NCBI RefSeq assembly: GCF_037975245.1 | Contig: NC_092565.1 | Span: 13,421,499 to 13,485,498 of the forward strand | Length of the DNA stretch: 64,000 bases | Direction of reading: 5' to 3' | Source: Apostichopus japonicus | Taxonomy: Eukaryota; Echinodermata; Holothuroidea; Aspidochirotida; Stichopodidae | In this document: one piece after another, positions 60,171 to 64,000 of the stretch | Position numbering within the stretch: position 1 is the first letter of the stretch | How the letters are laid out: each line of letters starts with the position of its first letter | Notes under the pieces: generated by a model | What the model was told of the DNA's origin: nothing | The model's input: the letters and a program-made list of their open reading frames with translations, nothing else | The model's database searches: none | Program-made: the position numbers and the translations under genes

Positions 60171-60332
60171 CAATGGTACAACCAAGTTGAAAGTGACCAT
60201 ATTTTATGTAAAAATTCCTCAAGTCTTAACTTATGTCTCCCAGTGTGGTGTTCCATAGAAACTCTATTTGTCTGTTTGTCCTGTGTGTAGATACAAACGA
60301 CGTGAAAACCTTGAAAAAGAGTGTACTATTGT

Positions 60333-60338
60333 ATTAAA
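60333..60338 (+). terminator. ATTAAA, possible SPEF1 polyadenylation signal
   Basis: This common variant signal lies 163 bases after the SPEF1 stop codon. No canonical AATAAA is closer. The assignment rests on motif and position only. Confidence 0.35.
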
Positions 60339-61935
60339 AATATCTCAAATCGTTATGTATATGTTTTCGTACAAACTTGTATTCATTTATTTGTGTCCCT
60401 CTGTCATTTTTAATAAGTTGTAAAAATATTGCCTTAACCTCTATTTCTATATTTCATAATAGGTTTTTGTATTTTATGTGACTGAATTGGAATTTGTACT
60501 AAGAAAGTCCGAAAAGAAGGCATCAGTTGTCACTTATAACACATATTTTGCTATCAAGAAGATTGAGTTTATCTAAATGATATTTGCTAACGAATGTACA
60601 TATTTTCGCATCAAAGTTGCGATGAGTCGATTAAATTTTCTCAGAATAGCAGAATGCATTAGGACAAACAACCCTATTGCTGCCATGTAGTACAAAGATT
60701 GCTATAAATCTTAGGTCAGCATCTAACTCGCTTTTAAATGTGTTGACTTTTCATTCTTGATATAACATTGTGACTTTATAGTAACATTTATAGCTACTGC
60801 TTTGTCAACATCATGGTGTCACTTACTAAAGAAACCCACATGAATCTGCCAACTGATACAAAACAGAGGAAGGTGAGGGGAGACATGGCAAACCAGTGTC
60901 TGGTAGGCCACATATGGACTACCGGTACTTACCAATTATTGAAGAAAAAAGTATCAGTGCTGATTCGTTTTTAGTTTTGACAATCACTATTCAAATTTAA
61001 ATATCAATTTTATGTAGACAGGCTCATCAAAGCACAACAGCATACATCCTAACTGACCTAAAGATGTAAAGTGATTATGATGACCAGACCCTGCTAAACC
61101 CCCATTTAAACTCAAAATAAAATTGCTTTATTATGCAGCTGGGTATAGGTTGGCCAGCCTTGCCTTGAAGCTGCATATGTAGATGACAGCTTCTTATATT
61201 ATTAAGTTGGTAGGGTGTGTTTGTTTTTAACATTTCTCTTGACTTGTTGTAAAAAAATACTAACAAACAAAATAACAACATGGAAAATATAAATATTTGG
61301 TTTTCTTTCATTGTTGTTTTCATCTTATATACATTATTATACATATTTGAAATAAAAATACAATGTAAAAAGTTTATTTCCTGTTATCAGTTTTTCTTTG
61401 TAATAATTTTGCATTACATAAGCTGTACATCTTCCAAATCAGTACTATTCATACCTTTCAAAATGGGTGGCATCAAAATTAATTCTGCCCTTTCACACCA
61501 TGCTGTTAGATTTGGGAATGTAATAACCTGGACTGGGTAGTTAATCTGTCAACCAAAAAAAACATTTTTCAGTGACATTAAACAGACTATCAGACATAGG
61601 CATATTGGTACTCATTCAATATTTCATGAATGCAAATCCATGACATGTAGCCTGGAAGTTATGTCATCCAATGGCTCAAACTTTCATAACTTACCCTTGG
61701 GGTCATCTTGACACTGAGGGTCCTGGTTCAACGCTAAGCCCCTTCTGGTACCCCTTTGAAGGTTACCATACTGATATGGGTACCTCCGTGTCTCCTGTAG
61801 CCGACTACCACAATGTACTTCAGAAAGTGGGGGTTGTACAAAGGGGGACTGATCTGCTGTAGACTCTTATTCTGGTCTATATTTTAAGTTTCATCAGTAG
61901 TAATATTAAACTAATCAAGAAATATGTCTCATGAG

Positions 61936-62226
61936 AAATAATGTCTTAAAGAGTCTTGCTTATGAACAGAGACCACCTGTGAACCAAGACCGGACTAAGA
62001 CCTTGAGAGAACTAATGTCTGCATACATCTTAACTCTTGAAGTTAACTACTATCAGTCAGCTAGTATTAATCATTCATAAATAATGTCTTAAAGAGTCTG
62101 GCTTATGGACAGACACCACCTGTGAACCAAGAGCGAACTAAGACCTTGAGAGAACTAATGACTGCATACATCATAACTCTTGAAGTTAACTACCATCACT
62201 CAGCTAGTATTAATCATTCATAAATC
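61936..62226. repeat. Tandem duplication, two 143-bp copies
   Basis: Copies at 61936-62078 and 62079-62226 share AAATAATGTCTTAAAGAGTC, ACCACCTGTGAACCAAGA and GCTAGTATTAATCATTCATA with few differences. It is non-coding. Confidence 0.92.
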
Positions 62227-62516
62227 ATTCAGTCCATCTGGAGAGGCTTGTCCAGTACTACTTAAGGAGGAGTTAATAGATGAAGGCCTGGCTACCAGGC
62301 TAGCTTACAGTGATCTCAATATTGCTGTCTGGTCAGCTGATACTGTGCATTCATAACAGAGATTATAGCATATCTGGAGAGACTTTACGCTTCCTACAGA
62401 TGAGTCATACATTGAAGGCATGTCAGCATTCAACCGCCATTTACAAAACTGGCTATCATCACGATAATGGTCGGAAAGTAATGAGCATTACAAATAATTT
62501 AGCCTTTCTGTGATGA

Positions 62517-62762
62517 AGACCTACGATTCATGGTTATATTTCACCTCATCTGCCCTCAACAGACGTAGCAAAAAGTGGCTGTAGTGGTTGGCTAATATTA
62601 AGCATTATTGGTGATTCTGCACCCTCTGACAAGAGTCAAGTATTCCATTCCACTAAAACCATGCAGTTTGTCGGACTTGTACCAGAGCCAATACGAGAGA
62701 CATTGGAAATGTCGAGATTCAGCTGGAATTCAATGCCACAGGCAATGAATGACATCACATAA
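62517..62762 (+). other. Anonymous 81-codon open frame without start context
   Basis: The frame runs from an upstream stop to TAA and reads ..GYISPHLPSTDVAKSGCSGW.. and ends ..SRFSWNSMPQAMNDIT. The only ATG is about 49 codons in. No family is recognised. It may be a fragment of a degraded transposon gene or a chance frame. Confidence 0.2.
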
Positions 62763-64000
62763 ATAGATCTTGGAAGTAGTCATCAAATTCCTCATCCCTG
62801 TTGGAATGATGAAAATAGATAGGATATATTTCACTGCATAAAACAGTCGGAGGAATAATAAGATGGTAACGTTTGTTCCTCACTGTCCCCCTATACCCAA
62901 CCCCTGCCCCCCCCCCCCTCCAAAATATTGAATAAGCTTAGAGAAATGAAACTACCTAGCCCACTCTTTGGAAGGGAATGTAAATCCTCCCCATGATGTA
63001 AGAGCATCAAATCACTGTTGGAAACATTCACTTAAGTAACACCCAATTACTTGCCAAGAGAGTTGGGACATTCTCTAACGAACATTCACACTACAGCTTG
63101 CCGTGTTTGAAATTCAACTTTTCCCTCCACAAAAACAGACACCGAGTGAAGAGATAACTCTATGCAACTTTTTTTGGACAAATCTATGTATGTAAGTAAC
63201 TTTTCGTCCCCTACCTGGATTAGCCCCAGGATTAATTAGATGGAGATACATGGGCTTGGGACTGGAGGTGACCATTTGTGTAATAAGATGCAACCTAATA
63301 GGTTAATGACATTCCTAGCATCAAAAGGGAGAATACGATGAAGGAAAACATACTTTGACTTTTCCTCTGTGACAGCTGCTGGACCTTTCCAGATGTCTTC
63401 AGAACTTGCAGCTTCAAGTTGAAATAAAATAAAGATCAATATAACCCACAAGCTCCAGCTAACGTGTTTGTTAGTTCTTCAACAATTTATAATATTTGTC
63501 CCATGCACAAACACAGCAAATAGTAAAAGATGTTCTTATGCTTTGAGCAAACAGGTGAATGACTTAAGATATAAAAAATTGATGCTAATAGTATCCTAAA
63601 ATTAACCTCTAAAAGTAATTACCAATTGTGCTGCATTGTGTTTCAATCATTTTTTTTAATTTCTCAACAATTATTACCAACTAAAAATCTGAGGTCTATA
63701 AATCAAAATAGCTGAACTGCCAATAATAAACAAAGCGATCACATTTAATTTCATAGAAGAAACCCAGGAGCTCAACCAAACAAAACCATTTTACAAAAGG
63801 CCATCCATTTAAAAGGAGATGCAGGTTTTTTTTTTCCTTTTTTTTTATCTTTGATAAATTTGCAAACAGACTGTAATAACTTTTCTTATGTCTGTACTTT
63901 CTTGGTCACACTTTTCAACATAAATGTCTATGCACTATGTAATTTTGTTATAACAAATACATCCAATAAGAGTTATTAAGTCAATTCGAAAAAAACATAG

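Larger units (their letters stand above)
60171..64000. other. Region downstream of SPEF1, no confident gene
   Basis: The first few hundred bases are the SPEF1 3'UTR. Beyond that lie a tandem duplication (61936-62226), an anonymous open frame (62517-62762) and a short candidate exon on the - strand near 63354-63411. None has recognisable homology. C-rich, T-rich and A-rich homopolymer runs are frequent. Confidence 0.45.

Overview
This is an AT-rich window of a metazoan nuclear genome. The genes are split into many short exons with GT-AG introns, and the introns and intergenic DNA are full of transposon remnants, tandem duplications and minisatellites. An aquatic invertebrate deuterostome such as an echinoderm would fit the gene set and repeat types, but that is an inference and no marker in the window proves it. 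There are no prokaryotic operons and no CRISPR arrays.

Three protein-coding genes can be assembled exon by exon with matching splice phases. (1) A cytochrome P450 on the + strand, 6618-20666, has nine coding exons and 418 codons. It resembles the CYP26 group and carries an unusual I-helix. (2) NUP107, the nuclear-pore Y-complex nucleoporin, is on the - strand, with 22 consistent exons between 51364 and 34329 (about 901 residues to a true C-terminus). Two more upstream exons are tentative and the initiator exon was not found. (3) SPEF1/CLAMP, a calponin-homology microtubule protein of cilia and flagella, is on the + strand, 55694-60170, with seven exons and 254 residues. NUP107 and SPEF1 are head to head across roughly 3.4 kb. 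Nothing in the sequence links the three genes functionally: one is an enzyme, one a pore scaffold and one a ciliary protein.

Layout: 1-6595 has no recognised gene, only local duplications and one Penelope-type ribozyme remnant. 6596-20752 is the P450 gene, with a 300-bp TIR element and several duplications in its introns. 20753-27019 is intergenic with minisatellites and one hAT terminus. 27020-32220 is a dense nest of mobile DNA: a hAT remnant with TIRs and a 6-bp target duplication inside a second hAT-like element, a three-copy 590-bp tandem array with strong hairpins, a six-copy 160-bp array of tRNA-like units, and a SINE. 32220-34328 holds Penelope-type and LINE remnants. 34329-52310 is NUP107, with two copies of a TIR element in adjacent introns. 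52311-55693 is the divergent intergenic region with an inverted-repeat element. 55694-60170 is SPEF1, whose first intron holds a 1-kb TIR-bounded higher-order minisatellite. 60171-64000 has no confident gene.

The observations most worth following up are the P450 that lacks the oxygen-activating I-helix motif; at least four dispersed minimal hammerhead-ribozyme motifs of the Penelope-like retroelement type; a TIR element sitting two bases from a NUP107 splice donor; the tandem tRNA-like array; and the TIR-bounded minisatellite.
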